64,000 bases of DNA from Ophiodon elongatus (taxonomy: Eukaryota; Chordata; Actinopteri; Perciformes; Hexagrammidae). Within the stretch, counting starts at the first letter, position 1. The number at the start of each line of letters is the position of its first letter. Shown here one piece after another: positions 35,040 through 46,869 of this stretch. The notes under the pieces are model-generated. The model was not told the origin of the DNA and did no database searches. It worked only from the letters and a program-made list of their open reading frames with translations. Location of the stretch: contig JACSYO010002172.1 of NCBI GenBank assembly GCA_016806645.1, positions 1,067,990 through 1,131,989 on the forward strand, in the 5' to 3' direction. Made by a program: the position numbers and the translations under genes.

Positions 35040-37290
35040 GAATCCACGTGACGACGCGTGTTGTGTGGACTCGGCTGAACTGGTTGGTTTATGAATGTAC
35101 TCGTGGTTCATTCCCCTCCACGATAAGAACAGCACACAGCCGCTCCGCAGCTTTTCTACGGGAATCATCCGAGTCCGTCCCAGTACAGGGTCCCAAACTG
35201 TCCCCATAACTGTTTGGCGTTGTGTTTATTTATTTATTTGTTGTGGTAGTTCCGTCTCCCTCTGGTTAACCACCTATTGTGATGTGTTCGGTTGTGTCTT
35301 ACTCGTTTGAAGAATATAGATTCTTCAGTAGTCAGTTATTTAAAACTCAGGAAAATGAAAATAATCAAACCAATCGGCGTGCAGCCTCATTGTGTGTGGT
35401 TAGATGGAAGTGAGAGGCCTCCCATCTTTGCACCTATTTGTACATTCAGCAAGATAATTAAATATAGATTCATGCTTCATCACTGTGAAATGACATTACT
35501 TGTGTCTGGAAAGTCTCATCATTTCAATTTGACTTGCTTCAAGTCAAAGAAAGAGACACCAGAGGCAGACGCAGTGCCTGTGCTTTCAGCTTGTTAACAC
35601 TTGCTGTCCATCTGACTTGTTTGTTCGGAAGGCTCACCAGTTGACACCCAAAACACATGCGAGCTCTCGCTCCTGAGGAGGTGCGACGGGGCCAGGCGCA
35701 CACTCGACAGCTCCTGTCCCTTGATTGGATCTGAAGGAGAGAGACGGAGCGACGGCTTGTCAGGCTGCGTTTAGTGCTTATCTGCCCTGGAGAAACCAGG
35801 CTGGAGACAGAAGACAAGCTGGTTCCAGTCAAAACAACAAGCTTCATCACCGTCCGGACACACGTCCTGTTTGCCAGTTTGCATTCATGCCGTCACTCCT
35901 CAGCAGACGGGGAGGCGGTACATGCATCAGTTTGAGGGACAATGTCCGTTTGGTGGAAGCCTTGTGTCACGTAATGTCACATAATACCTTAGTTTATGAC
36001 CACAGACTAAGATGGTGAACATTAGCTACTAAACATCAGCATGTTGGTATTACCACTCTGAGCCTCAGCCTTAGTGGCCATAGCTATTACTGCTTGTAGG
36101 GATTTCAATAATATCAGTAATCAATAATATCAATAATATCAGAGACAGAACTAATCATGTATTCTAATGATGAATGGAATCAACCTTGTTTTGTTTCTCT
36201 TATTGAATAATTTAGAAATCAGCATCCAATAGAAAACAATGCACTCAAAATTATCTTGTTGCTCATGTCATTCCGGTGTAATATTTGCACACCCCATACA
36301 CTAGACCTGTTTATTTAACACATATGCTAAGGTTCATATTAGGTCGCTCCATCAGTGAGCCAGCAAGGTTCATTTCTGGAGAAATGCTATTAGCTTTAAT
36401 ATATATAGCTTTAATATTCCATCACTAATTGGGCATATGAGTCAGGATAAGTAAATGAACATGCTTGTATCACGTTTTTTTTAAAGTATTTTCATGTAAA
36501 AACAGGTACACATTACATTCCCACCAGATATGTTTTCGTGAACCCAAACCCTGAAGTTCAAACTGCACCTCTGATGTTAGCTCATGTTAGCGTTGGCTGT
36601 GGACTCTTAGCTTAGTTTCTTTTCATGCTTTCTTGTTATACTATATAACTATTGTTTAAATAAGAGCTATATAAATTAAGTGCATTATTACTGATCTATG
36701 CATCCTGTTTGCAAGAAAAAAAAAAGAATTGTCAAATTTAACAATGCTTAATACCTCATTAAGTCTCATTAAGACTGATGTATATTTTGCTGTGAATTGT
36801 TTTAGTAGGTCACTGCGACAGGTAGGAAGGAGGACGACAAGCGGCTTCATACAAGAACACACTGGAAATAGCTCTGATACCTGTGGAGATTAGGTGAGTT
36901 AATATGTTCCAAACCTACGGAGATGTATTTTCTATGAATAGGCCCCCCACATGTATACACATCAGGCTGCAGCAGGACTAATTAATTAACCAAATGCACA
37001 TAGTGGGGTAAGGGATGGATGATCATCGGCTCCAATTGAGGTTAATGAAGAATAACTCGGTAAGTCGTCAAATCACGATGACAGTCAGTGTGATGGGAGA
37101 GCCGTAGCCTGTTAAATGCCTCCTGATGGACGGGTCCATTAAAACACTTGAGAGGAAGTGGACCAGCAGCGGACCGGACACGCAGAGAAAATAAAGAGTT
37201 AGGAGAGAGCAGGACTGTGGACTAAGTGATCTGATAACAGGAAGAGGACTGAACACTGCCATCAGTGGGGAAAAGTACGTCTACTACATT
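35040..37290. other. Unassigned non-coding DNA
   Basis: Frames at 35292-35597 and 35539-35850 (about 100 residues each) have no recognisable domain. Near 36090-36140, AATATCA(G/A)TAAT words repeat loosely. No gene seen. Confidence 0.4.
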
Positions 37291-37294
37291 ACAC

Positions 37295-37296
<2 letters not shown>

Positions 37297-37370
<74 letters not shown>
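37297..37370. repeat. (TG)37 microsatellite
   Basis: 74 uninterrupted bases. The frame 37296-37640 begins inside it and is not a gene. Confidence 0.98.
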
Positions 37371-37372
<2 letters not shown>

Positions 37373-37374
37373 TG

Positions 37375-39420
37375 AGAGGAAAGATAAATCAACAGAGCTT
37401 GTAAAACCTTTTAAAGGTGGAAATGTCTTGAAAAATGCCAACTCAGAGTTCTTTTTAGACGATAAAAAGAGGAAAGAATATGTAAACAGATGGTTGTTTT
37501 TTTTACATTTTGATTTTGCCAGTGTCTATATTAATTACCGTTTAATAAAGCAGTACTGTGAACTTCCATCCCCCATTTATTCCACAAAGAACAAGCGTCT
37601 TCACACCCCTGGAGGTTTTGACATGCGTCTGGTTGTTTGATAAGCACAACAGAGGAGGGAACTCAGGACTTCCCCCGTCTTCCTCCGAGACTAAACACCA
37701 GCAACCTACCGACTGGGATCGAGACAAACCCAGCCCTGCTGTCTGACTTACTCACCCTAATTCACACAAACACATACACGCTGTATACTCGCACACACTT
37801 TGACTTTAATCTCCCAAGACGTTAACTTGGCCTCAATGGCACACATTTTACTTTCATGACTCCCTGCAGCTACTGAAATCCTCCCCGCCCCTCTAATTGT
37901 CGATAACAGAGCCAAAGCCACGGAACGCTTTTATATATTTGTTCAACCTCAGCCGGAATGTATGCAGAGGAATGCCAACTGCAAGCAGGTGGGGAGTGTG
38001 TGGGCATGTGAGTGGATGGGGAACGAGGGCCGAACGAGTCACTGTCAAGGCCTTCGTACCTTTTCTGTGGGAGGTCAAGCTTTGGCCCCGCGAATAAAGG
38101 CATCAACCAATCACGTTGTGTGGAACGCACATATTCAAAGTGACTCTAGTGTGCAACAACAGGGAGGCTCCGTAGTCTTGAGAGAAAGCGGAAAATGCAT
38201 CACACTTAATCTTGACAAAGGTTACCTTTCACAATAAAAGCCCTAGACATATAAGCAGTGTTCCCCTGAGGAACTCATATTCACTCAATGAGATAGCTAA
38301 TATTAGCTTAGGCAATAAAAGTATTTACCGCAGACAGACTGCCAGATGCTGCTGTGGGTCAGAAGGGATCAAGGTAGTTGGTCCTCTGTCAGCACAAATC
38401 TATTGGAACTTTTCCTCAAACAAGGCTTTTGCATTGCTGGTATGAATAGTTTTATATATATATGCAGGCAGGTCTTCCATATTGTTGTGTCGTTTATCGG
38501 TCACGCCCCCTGGTGTGTGAACTCATTGAGGAGTTGGAGACTTCACTGCCTGCAGAGCCACATCCATACACACACCACCTCGTAGAAGAGTGTGTTTCGG
38601 GTGTTTGTTTGGGGGCTGCAGGGCTTCTGGAAGCTTCGGAACACACAGCTGTGATACTGAATGTGCCCGGGGACATGCATGACTCAGCGTGTTTACTGTT
38701 GTCACACTGACGGGGGGTTAGGACCTGCGGCGCGCTGAGGAGACGTTGATTGCATTAAAGATCTGTAACGATCACCATCCATTGCTCATAAAGGCCAAAA
38801 AAAATTCATTTTATACATCTTTTAAATTCCAGTTAAAGTCAGGCTTTTAAGAAGTTGCTCAAATTAACATTATTCCAAATACGAGAATTATGAAGTTCAT
38901 GGCATGTTTGTCATTACATAACTCCATTCCCTGTGCCTGCATCAGAATATTTTGGTCAGTGCTCAGCCTGATGTATGCAAATAAAAGCTGGGCAGTGTGA
39001 CTGAAGGCTAATTTTATTATACAGCTTTAAGTAGATTAGTCACAACACAAATATCACATCTCGTGAAATGGCCATGAGTCAACAACCACAGAAATGTGTG
39101 GTGACAGGGCCGCGCTGTACAGATTGATTTGTTTTCTGCTGTTATTGTGCAGAAACACATGACAATAAACAGATGGATGAAGACAAGGAGACACTCCACC
39201 ACATGTACACACTGTGGTTCAATGTCTTCTGCTGGCTTTGTCAAAGTCTGACAAAGTAACCCTGATGATCTCATGGTGATGTCATTAGGTTACCATGGGT
39301 TACGCTTCAGACGGCAGATTTTAAACCGTCCGTTACAAACTGGAGGTGTGGAGTTTGAAAGATTTATCATTTATAAGTTTAAAATGCTTGGAGGATATAG
39401 CAAAATATAAAATTGAGTTG
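37375..39420. other. Unassigned non-coding DNA
   Basis: Many overlapping short frames on both strands between 37542 and 38710, none recognisable. No paired repeat found. Confidence 0.4.
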
Positions 39421-39424
39421 TGTC

Positions 39425-39456
39425 AGGGCGACTGTGGCTCAGTGGTGAGCAGGGTT
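39425..39456 (+). repeat. SINE-like head fragment
   Basis: AGGGCGACTGTGGCTCAGTG plus GTGAGCAGGGT matches only the first about 32 bases (A-box region) of the family at 30680, 54786 and 56341. It then departs at once, so it is truncated. Confidence 0.7.
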
Positions 39457-39951
39457 GTAGAACAGATCTAAACCACTTACCATTGTGGGTCATGTGGGAT
39501 CAAGTGTTGTCATTTGGGAAAGTTTTGAGGTGAAAATAAAGAGATTCACTTTGGAGTTGACAAGTCTTGATTGGAGATGTGTGTGTGCTCAGAAACCTGT
39601 TATAGTGGCAGCTATTCACAACTGACTTACCTGTGATGGGGGTCAATGACTGATATTAACACTCATCTTCTTACATCATCAGATTTGTTTGCTACTTTAA
39701 TGATTTGTGAGGACCCACCACTTCAAAACCAAGACTCAAAGTGTGAAGTCCGGACTGCAGCGCCTGCTTGAAGGCATACTGGCCTTCATCCTGGTCTGGC
39801 TCTCGGTGTAAAGAAGGCCAGAGAGGGGGGACGGAATTGTAGAAAGGCAAAGCTCCTGTTACAAGGATTAAGGACAATGCTTTACCACTATTGAGGATAA
39901 TCAGGTAGTTTCAATGCACCGGCACACTCACAAATCATGCACACTCAAGCT

Positions 39952-39952
<1 letters not shown>

Positions 39953-40023
<71 letters not shown>
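39953..40023. repeat. (AC)35 microsatellite
   Basis: Uninterrupted AC run, 71 bases. Confidence 0.98.
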
Positions 40024-40024
<1 letters not shown>

Positions 40025-40029
40025 CATCC

Positions 40030-41925
40030 ACTGATCCATTCACTCACTGCATTATTGCTTTCATCATAACAAAGGGCGATAGTGCATTTATTCAAGATTC
40101 TAGATATTCGTACGAGTCAATGCTCGACTGCTCGCATATTATCTGAGTCTCATTTAAATGCTGTTTTTTTATTCTCTCTCTCCTCCACTGCAACACAACA
40201 GCCTCATTGTTCCCTCTTCATAACCGAGATTAAAGGACGGTTTAAGTGGCTCCAGAATCGCTGGAGGAGCCCATCTTTGGCCAAAATCATTGTTTTCGTG
40301 TAATTAATAGAAAATGAGCCATTTCAATAAAGGAGTGAAGGACAGATAACAGGGAATGGGACACAAGATTGCTATTGTTCCCCGGCTTGTAACAGTCTAA
40401 GAGGTACACAAGCTTCACGCGTGGAGGATGGGACGGAGATGTGGGCTAACACAGCTGTGCAGATAACGCTGAGCCACGCTTGAGCGGGGAGCGAGGAGCA
40501 ACCGGAGAGCTGGCCAGACGGCCTGATGCTGATTTTGACGTCACGCTCATGAACACGAATGGTTAAAAAAAAAAAAAAAAAGGGGACAAAGCGTATGATG
40601 TGTGATTTTTACATGGAATAGGGGGTTATTATTTTCCCATGCCCGTTGCTATGGAAGAGTGGCAGGGAATAACAGAGGTCGGATAAGATCTTGAAACAGA
40701 CGAGCGTAATGACACCGTGTTAAAGAATGGTGTTATTCTGAGCCAGGGGACTTTCCACATAGTATGTAAAACACACACAGAGCAAAGAGAGAGAACAGAA
40801 TGCGCTCACGTCAACACACGCCTCGCTGTTCAAAGACACATTTGACTGCAAGTGTAAAATGATTGCTCCTCAGTTTGAGCCAATTATGCTGTGCATGATT
40901 GAAGCCATAAGAATCCCGGCGCTAACCCCAGGGGCATTTCTTCCCTTTTTTTTCTTTCTCATGACTTCACTGTGAGAGCGCAGCCTTCCTGTCTTTGTCT
41001 AAATTGAACGAGTAAAAACATAAAAGTAATACACACTTTCCCATGCAAACAAGTGTGTCAAGGAGCCACGCTAACAGCAGTCGGTTACGCAGTAACACTC
41101 TTTTTTTTTCTTTTCTTTTTTTCATCACAAGATGAATCTGTAAATAAACATTATTCCCCTGAAGAAACAAGTGCATTTTTATACCCATACTTTATCCTCA
41201 TTATCTCTCATTTCACTTGCATACTAACAGTCTACCAGCCATACTGGTGAGGCAATTAAGCTTCAACACAGGGTCACAGGGTCATGTAAATTAGCCTGGC
41301 TTGAGAAGCATTACCTCTAGAGCAAGGAACCCCAACATTACTCTGTAATGAAGGAGCACGAGGACTGATGACCATCAACTAGAAACTTCTAATGGATGCT
41401 TTGCTTTACAAATGAGGAACACAGTGAGAAGCACACCAGACCCAGGTCACAGTCCGCGGTGGCTTCTTAGCTTCCGTTGTACTTTGAATTTCTCCCAGTG
41501 CTGCTCCACCCTGAGGAGACCAGTGTGAGGAATGCAGCTCTACCTCTGTGGGGTTCTGATGGACATGTGAGCACAAAGTAAACACTATTAGTCCGTAAAG
41601 AAGAAGGGAATTTCATTTAATTTAATTGGCACTCCTTGATCATTGCTCGCTTTATATTTAGTTAGCTAGCATCGCACCATAAGCCGACCCTTAACCTCCT
41701 GTAGTTCTGATCTCAGCGTGTGTGAGTAACGCTTTGGGATAAGCGGGAATCTGTCACATATTTTAATCCTGAGCGTATGCACCACAGTTTGATCTGCCCA
41801 GAGTGAAGAGGCATCTGTGTCCTCTGCTGTTTTACAATGTTACATATACAGTTTGTGAGATGCTCAGTCTGAGAAAGTGTGTTTTATTAATGCAAGCCTG
41901 TCTAACCTTTGCTAGATTGTGACAC
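40030..41925. other. Unassigned non-coding DNA
   Basis: A run of about 17 A followed by GGGG lies near 40565-40584. A 21-base word starting at 41240 (CATACTGGTGAGGCAATTAA and one G) recurs exactly at 44816. No gene recognised. Confidence 0.4.
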
Positions 41926-41929
41926 GGCC

Positions 41930-42375
41930 CTGGGTTGAGGTGATGTTGGCGTAGTGGCCACATCACTACCTCAGGATCGGGCGACGGACTTCGGCCCCAA
42001 AAGACTTTGTATGCAACCAGTGAACAACTTTCATAGGAATGAATAGGGCGCCATCTTGGAACGGTCCAGTTCCTTGAATATATCCATGGGTTATACTCTA
42101 GGTATGTATCTAACTGTAGCTGCTCTCAGTTAATATTAGCTACCAAAACAACGTATCCTCATACAGCGGATTGTAGTTTGTATGATATCCTATGAAAAGT
42201 TACTTCTCATCTTTCATGCGTCTTTCTATGAAAGCTAGCAACACGCTTCAATTTACGCTCGTTATATGCATACAGTCTTTCTAAGATGAACTTCTGTCTT
42301 TACAGGAAACTCAGTTTGGTTTAGACTAAACACTGAGTCGGGTTTAGGAATAGATCGTCGTCTGGCTGAAAATAA
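41930..42375 (-). repeat. Probable interspersed repeat block
   Basis: The 3' part, 42295-42375, reads on the minus strand GGTTATTTTCAGCCAGACGA then CCTAAACC, matching the order seen at 6878 and 10775. The 5' part has CATAGGAATGAATAGGGCGC followed by CATCTTGG, a phrase I recall from fish repeats. Boundaries are uncertain. Confidence 0.4.
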
Positions 42376-42491
42376 CCCAAAAGACAATCAGTTGATAATA
42401 ATCCAGTTATGTGATCAAAACGTCAACAATGACTTCTCGTTTCACACGAGGACAAACTGTAGTCTCCTGGTGGAAGATGGCTGTTTGTTGG

Positions 42492-43022
42492 ACCCCTCCA
42501 CCACCTCCACCACCTCCACTACCTTCACCACCTCCACCACCTCCACCACCTCCACCACCTCCACCACCTCCACTACCTCCACCACCTCCACTACCTCCAC
42601 CACCTCCACCACCTCCACTACCTTCACCACATCCACCACCTCCACTACCTCCACACCTCCACTACCTTCACCACATCCACTACCTTCACCACCTCCACCA
42701 CCTCCACCACCGCCACTACCTTCACCACCTCCACCACCACCTCCACCACCTCCACTACCTTCACCACATCCACCACCTCCACTATCTCCACCACCTCCAC
42801 TACCTCCACCACATCCACCACCTCCACTACCTTCACCACATCCACCACCTCCACTACCTCCACCACATCCACCACCTCCTCCACCTCCACCACCTCCTCC
42901 ATCTCCACTACCTCCACTACCTCCACCACCTCCACCACCTCCACTACCCACTACCTCCACCACCTCCCCTGCCTCCACCACCACCTCGACCTACCTCCAC
43001 CACCTCCATCACCACCTCCCCC
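42492..43022. repeat. (CCACCT)n-type array, nearly G-free on the plus strand
   Basis: From 42492 to 42970 (479 bases) the plus strand contains one G (42712). Units are CCACCT with CACTAC, CTTCAC and CACATC variants, forming larger repeats. Frames on both strands stay open (42392-43156 plus, Thr-Thr-Ser runs; 42411-43082 plus, Pro-rich; 42442-42984 minus, Val-Val-Glu and Gly runs). These are composition effects. The minus strand is dense in GGTGG and GGAGG. Confidence 0.95.
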
Positions 43023-43029
43023 GCCTGCC

Positions 43030-44795
43030 CTGTTTGTGCTCTTGCGGTCTCTGTACGTCCTCGCTCAACATTATGTGGATAACATACAAAATATATTCGT
43101 GGGATATCTATGAATTACAGTGCTTTATTTTCCGTAGTTATTGCTATGAATGCTGAATGAGAGCAGGCTGACCATTGACGTGCTTTTGGACAGCTAGCGG
43201 TTGTGGCTCGGCAACATCTGTATTCTGTATTTGGAATCACTGTGGCTTCTGGCTACCTCTGGTTGTAGCTTGAAATGGAGGAATTTATTAGCATAATGAC
43301 ATAGTATCAAGTATCATGAAAATTGTCCCCGAATGGACCTCGGGATACGATCACCGTGGTCAGACCCATGGTACTGTTATGAAACATGATTTTTACAAAC
43401 TAGCTAATGCTGTTTGAATAGGCAGTCATAGCCAGCATAGTTTGCTGTCACATGAGAGTTTGTGTGAGGTGAACTGTGTTGTGGAATGACATACTGCAGG
43501 TGGATGAACAGAGGTGTGCAGATAAATCAGCCAAATTAAGATTTATATCCAAATATAAGATATCACCATCTCAAACAAACAAACAAAAATGTCACATCTG
43601 TTATAATTAGCATCAGCAACATCTGGATTGTTTTTTTTTCTTTTCCAAAAGATGACTTCTCTCTGCCAGAACTTCCATCAATCACTGATCAGACACTTGA
43701 AAGCCACCAGTCGTCCCTGTGACTGACAGCAAGCCTGACTGAATCCTGCTGCCGTTAACTCCACCACTCTGTATTTCAAACAGGTTGAAAACAAACACAG
43801 GGAATCATGGAAAGCTCCTGTTTACGGAGGAGTGCGTACATGTGTGTGCATGTCCGCATGCTGAATTCAAACACCTTCAGCTGTGACTTCATGGGGGTAG
43901 GATAGGTTACAGGTAATAGCCCACATGTAGGAAGAAAAGCACAACGTAACTAAAAGAAACTCTGACTACACGTTGCCAAGACCACTTCAGTGCGCGTCCA
44001 ATTTCCCTCTTAAAAGGTTTCCCACCTATTCAGCTGCCAGAGAAATTAGGAGGCCATTCTGTGGCAGTGTGATGTGCATGGCGATAAAGGAAAGGGGGGC
44101 TCTGGTGTATCTCACTGAGCATGTTCTTTCATTTCCGTGGCTTTGAACGTGATTTGCTGCATTTCTTCTTTCTCTCTCTCTCTCTCATTTTTCCTGCCAC
44201 GATCCAGACTAATAGAGCGGCAACACCTTTATTATGCACTAAATTTCAACTCCTGCTACTCGGCAGGTTTGATTTGCTGCAGGCCTTCGGGCAGCACTGA
44301 TGTCTCACCTTTGTACTTCAAGCATGCGTCTGCTGTCTGGAAGCTGCAGGGCTGGGAGACGATCCAGGCCTGCTGCGCTCTCAGAAGCTGACGAAAGATG
44401 GATGCTCCCGTCAGCTCGAGTCCAGTGCCCACGTGTAAACAATGAGGCTTCTCTTTCATCTCTCCGTCCCTTCTTTCCACCACCCCCACACCCCTGAACT
44501 GAATCTTGCGGACTGGCAGGGGGTGGAATAAGAGAAGAGTGGAGACGAAGGAGTAAAGAAGGCCAAACCTCACCTGAAGCCAGGAACCTCACCAGACACC
44601 ATCTCCAAGAATTTTACGGCACAGCAAGTGAGCAACCTATGAAGGCCTTTCCTTTGACTGAAACCAATTTTTAGAACTTCAAAAGTGAGGATGCGATGTA
44701 AGGAGGGCATAGATTGGGGGGTTTGGAGTGGTGGAAAATATTAGTAGAAAGTACATTCACTCAAGCATTTGATTTGAGGTACTTGAGGTACTACA
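43030..44795. other. Unassigned non-coding DNA
   Basis: The frames around 44137-44592 on both strands overlap each other and have no recognisable content. A (CAAA)4-like run lies near 43576. No paired repeat found. Confidence 0.4.
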
Positions 44796-44799
44796 TTTA

Positions 44800-45130
44800 A
44801 GGGAGCAGTGTGTAACATACTGGTGAGGCAATTAAGGCGATTAATTGGCAGCAATGGAATACAATTTTCACAACAATGTTTTAATCTTTTCACAAAAATG
44901 TTTTAATCTTTTCACAACAATATTTTAATCTTTTCACAACAATGTTTTAATCAGTATAATCACCTGACACTAAGAAAGGTTATGTTTTCATTGGCTGAGT
45001 AAAACCCATTTATATCTACAGAGGGTCGTCTTCCACGGAGTCCGCCATCTTGCACTGCCATGTTTCTACAGCGGCCCAGAAGGGACACTGGCTCTCGCAA
45101 GAGCCATTCACCTTTTACATTATCTGAAGG
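44800..45130. repeat. Interspersed repeat, GGAGCAGTGTGTAAC type
   Basis: Head GGGAGCAGTGTGTAAC. The later part has CACGGAGTCCGCCATCTTGC, GCCATGTTTCTACAG and CGGCCCAGAAGGGACACTGG, in the order I recall from an abundant fish repeat. It is interrupted by a local 22-bp tandem array (separate entry). Confidence 0.55.
44865..44952. repeat. 22-bp tandem repeat, four units
   Basis: Four copies of TTTTCACAACAATGTTTTAA plus TC, with single-base variants (AAAAATG, AATATTT). It lies inside the surrounding dispersed repeat, so it is a later local expansion. Confidence 0.9.
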
Positions 45131-45187
45131 TAGTGATGCGTTCCCAAACTTTATTAAATGGGCAATTAAACAGGACTTTTTAATTAA

Positions 45188-45785
45188 ATAAAATATGCAA
45201 ATTAGTCCTTGTCTTATTAAATATGTCCTAATTTTCATACATTTCCAGAACAGGAATCTGAATGTTGGATACAGCCAGCTTCAGAAGTCTTGTTTCATGT
45301 TGTTGACATATCAGAGAGAATTCTAGATATCTATTTGTATCACTGCATAAATCAAAAAATCCTGTCCACAGCCATACAACATTTTTTTTGTCATGTTTTT
45401 AGTAATAATGTGTTGTATAAATCAAGCTATAAATGACCTATGAACAAAGCCCTCTGTAAGAACTTTAAGAATATAGAGAGGAATGAAATGTGTGTATGTA
45501 AGAGCGGAGAGCGGAGATTTCTGACTTTTTTTTTTTAAAACACTAGAGATGTTTTACTTGTTATTTATTATTTAACTAATATATAACAGTATGAAACTGT
45601 TGATTACTTACATGAAGACAATTCAATTTTAAATTACGATTTTTCTATGTTGTGTTTAAATATGCAAATGAGGCATTATCTAATGGTAACTATTGGTGTA
45701 TTTAGGAAAAATCTACAGACACAAATAGACAAAGTAGTAAAATTAACACCCGTCTATTTTGGATGTTTTTTTTCCAGTAGTCTGA
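45188..45785 (+). repeat. Octamer-bearing dispersed repeat, copy C (longest)
   Basis: Carries ATGCAAAT near both ends, at about 45195 and 45663, roughly 467 bases apart. The first half matches copy B (18527-18860) and the second half copy A (16044-16630). Shared phrases include TTCATACAT, GACATATCAGAGAG, CAGCCATA, TAGTAATA and ATCTACAGACACAAATAGAC. No frame of note. Confidence 0.8.
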
Positions 45786-45945
45786 AAGAAGACAACATTT
45801 GACGTGTGCATGACAAATTATGTTTTTGCCCAGGTAGAATTTTGAATGTAAGACTTGTACTTGTACTTCTGATATTGTTGTACTGATACTTAGGATCTGA
45901 GTTCTTCTTCTGCGGATGTCTTGGGAGTTAGGCGCAATGAAGTAA

Positions 45946-45981
45946 GGGGGGGGACGGGGACGGGGGGACTGGGGGAGGGGG
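45946..45981 (+). other. Strong G-quadruplex motif
   Basis: Five G runs of 8, 4, 6, 5 and 5 separated by one- to three-base loops. It meets the standard four-run pattern several times over. Confidence 0.9.
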
Positions 45982-46034
45982 CTGTTCTGGCTCGTTCCAG
46001 AGATGGGTTAGGCTCCTGCCAGAGGGGAGGGCAA

Positions 46035-46150
46035 TCATGCATTTCTGATTTTTAATTAATGTAAATGATTGCCAAGCTCTCTGCTCTGTCTGCCTCTTTT
46101 ATCAATCAATCACGATAAGACTTTAACTGTGCTTTGTGTGAGTCACTGTG
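46035..46150. promoter_or_regulatory. Possible conserved enhancer-like stretch
   Basis: Non-repetitive sequence with TTTTTAATTAATG, AATGATTG and TTATCAATCAATCACG (homeodomain-like cores), about 55 bases after the G-quadruplex motif. Inference from composition only. Confidence 0.2.
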
Positions 46151-46154
46151 TCCT

Positions 46155-46755
46155 TCTCCAGAGAAACATTTAAGAGAATGCGGGGAAGAGATAGTGCACG
46201 CCACTGAACAGGTCTGGCAATGGAAGAAGAGCAGCGTTTAGTCCTCGTGCTCCATATGAAGCAGGGAATTAACATTATCAGATTAATTAAGTTTCCACGC
46301 TGGGGTTTGGACAGAACAGTGTTGGAGATAAAAAAAATACGTATGTGCGTGTGTGCTGGAAGACAGTGTGTGTTGCGAGGACTGGACTACATGAAAACCC
46401 AGCCGTGATATGCTTGAGAACATGCATACAGCATAGCCCCGGGAGTATTCTTTTTAAACGTGACTTCATTTGAGAAAAGCTGGCGATATTATTCCTGGCC
46501 GTGTCTATATTGGGGAATAGCGCTTGCGGCATGTCATTAGTTACGGGCACGGCACACCACAAAATCAACCTAGCTTCCCTTTAAGTTTCCATGGCAATCG
46601 CCATGCCAACAAAAAAGAGAGAAATCCTGTCCCTTTAACACACACAATTCATCACTTGAGATTCCAGGAGAGTCTCGCTTTGATGACAACAAAACATCAC
46701 CAACCTCTTAGCGAGGGCTGAAAGGCTGACCTTTAACTTCACATTTTGAAGCGGG
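46155..46755. other. Unassigned non-coding DNA
   Basis: Short frames on both strands at 46220-46721, none recognisable. Confidence 0.4.
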
Positions 46756-46759
46756 GCCC

Positions 46760-46780
46760 GGGGGTCACGCCTTGACCCCC
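46760..46780. other. Perfect 8-bp hairpin with GGTCA/TGACC half-sites
   Basis: GGGGGTCA, loop CGCCT, TGACCCCC. The stem contains inverted GGTCA/TGACC half-sites spaced by five bases, similar to nuclear-receptor half-sites but not the usual three-base spacing. It lies in a GC-rich patch to about 46860. Confidence 0.6.
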
Positions 46781-46869
46781 TCACGGGTCAGGCATGAATG
46801 AGGTGTGACGACGAGCCAAAGCAGGAGGGCAGGAAGGCGGGGCGGCAGCAGACAGCATGGTTTCTGTCC

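Noticed and set aside
42392..43156. 254-residue Thr/Ser-rich frame, the longest in the window
   Set aside because: Produced by a (CCACCT)n array. The other strand and another frame are equally open.
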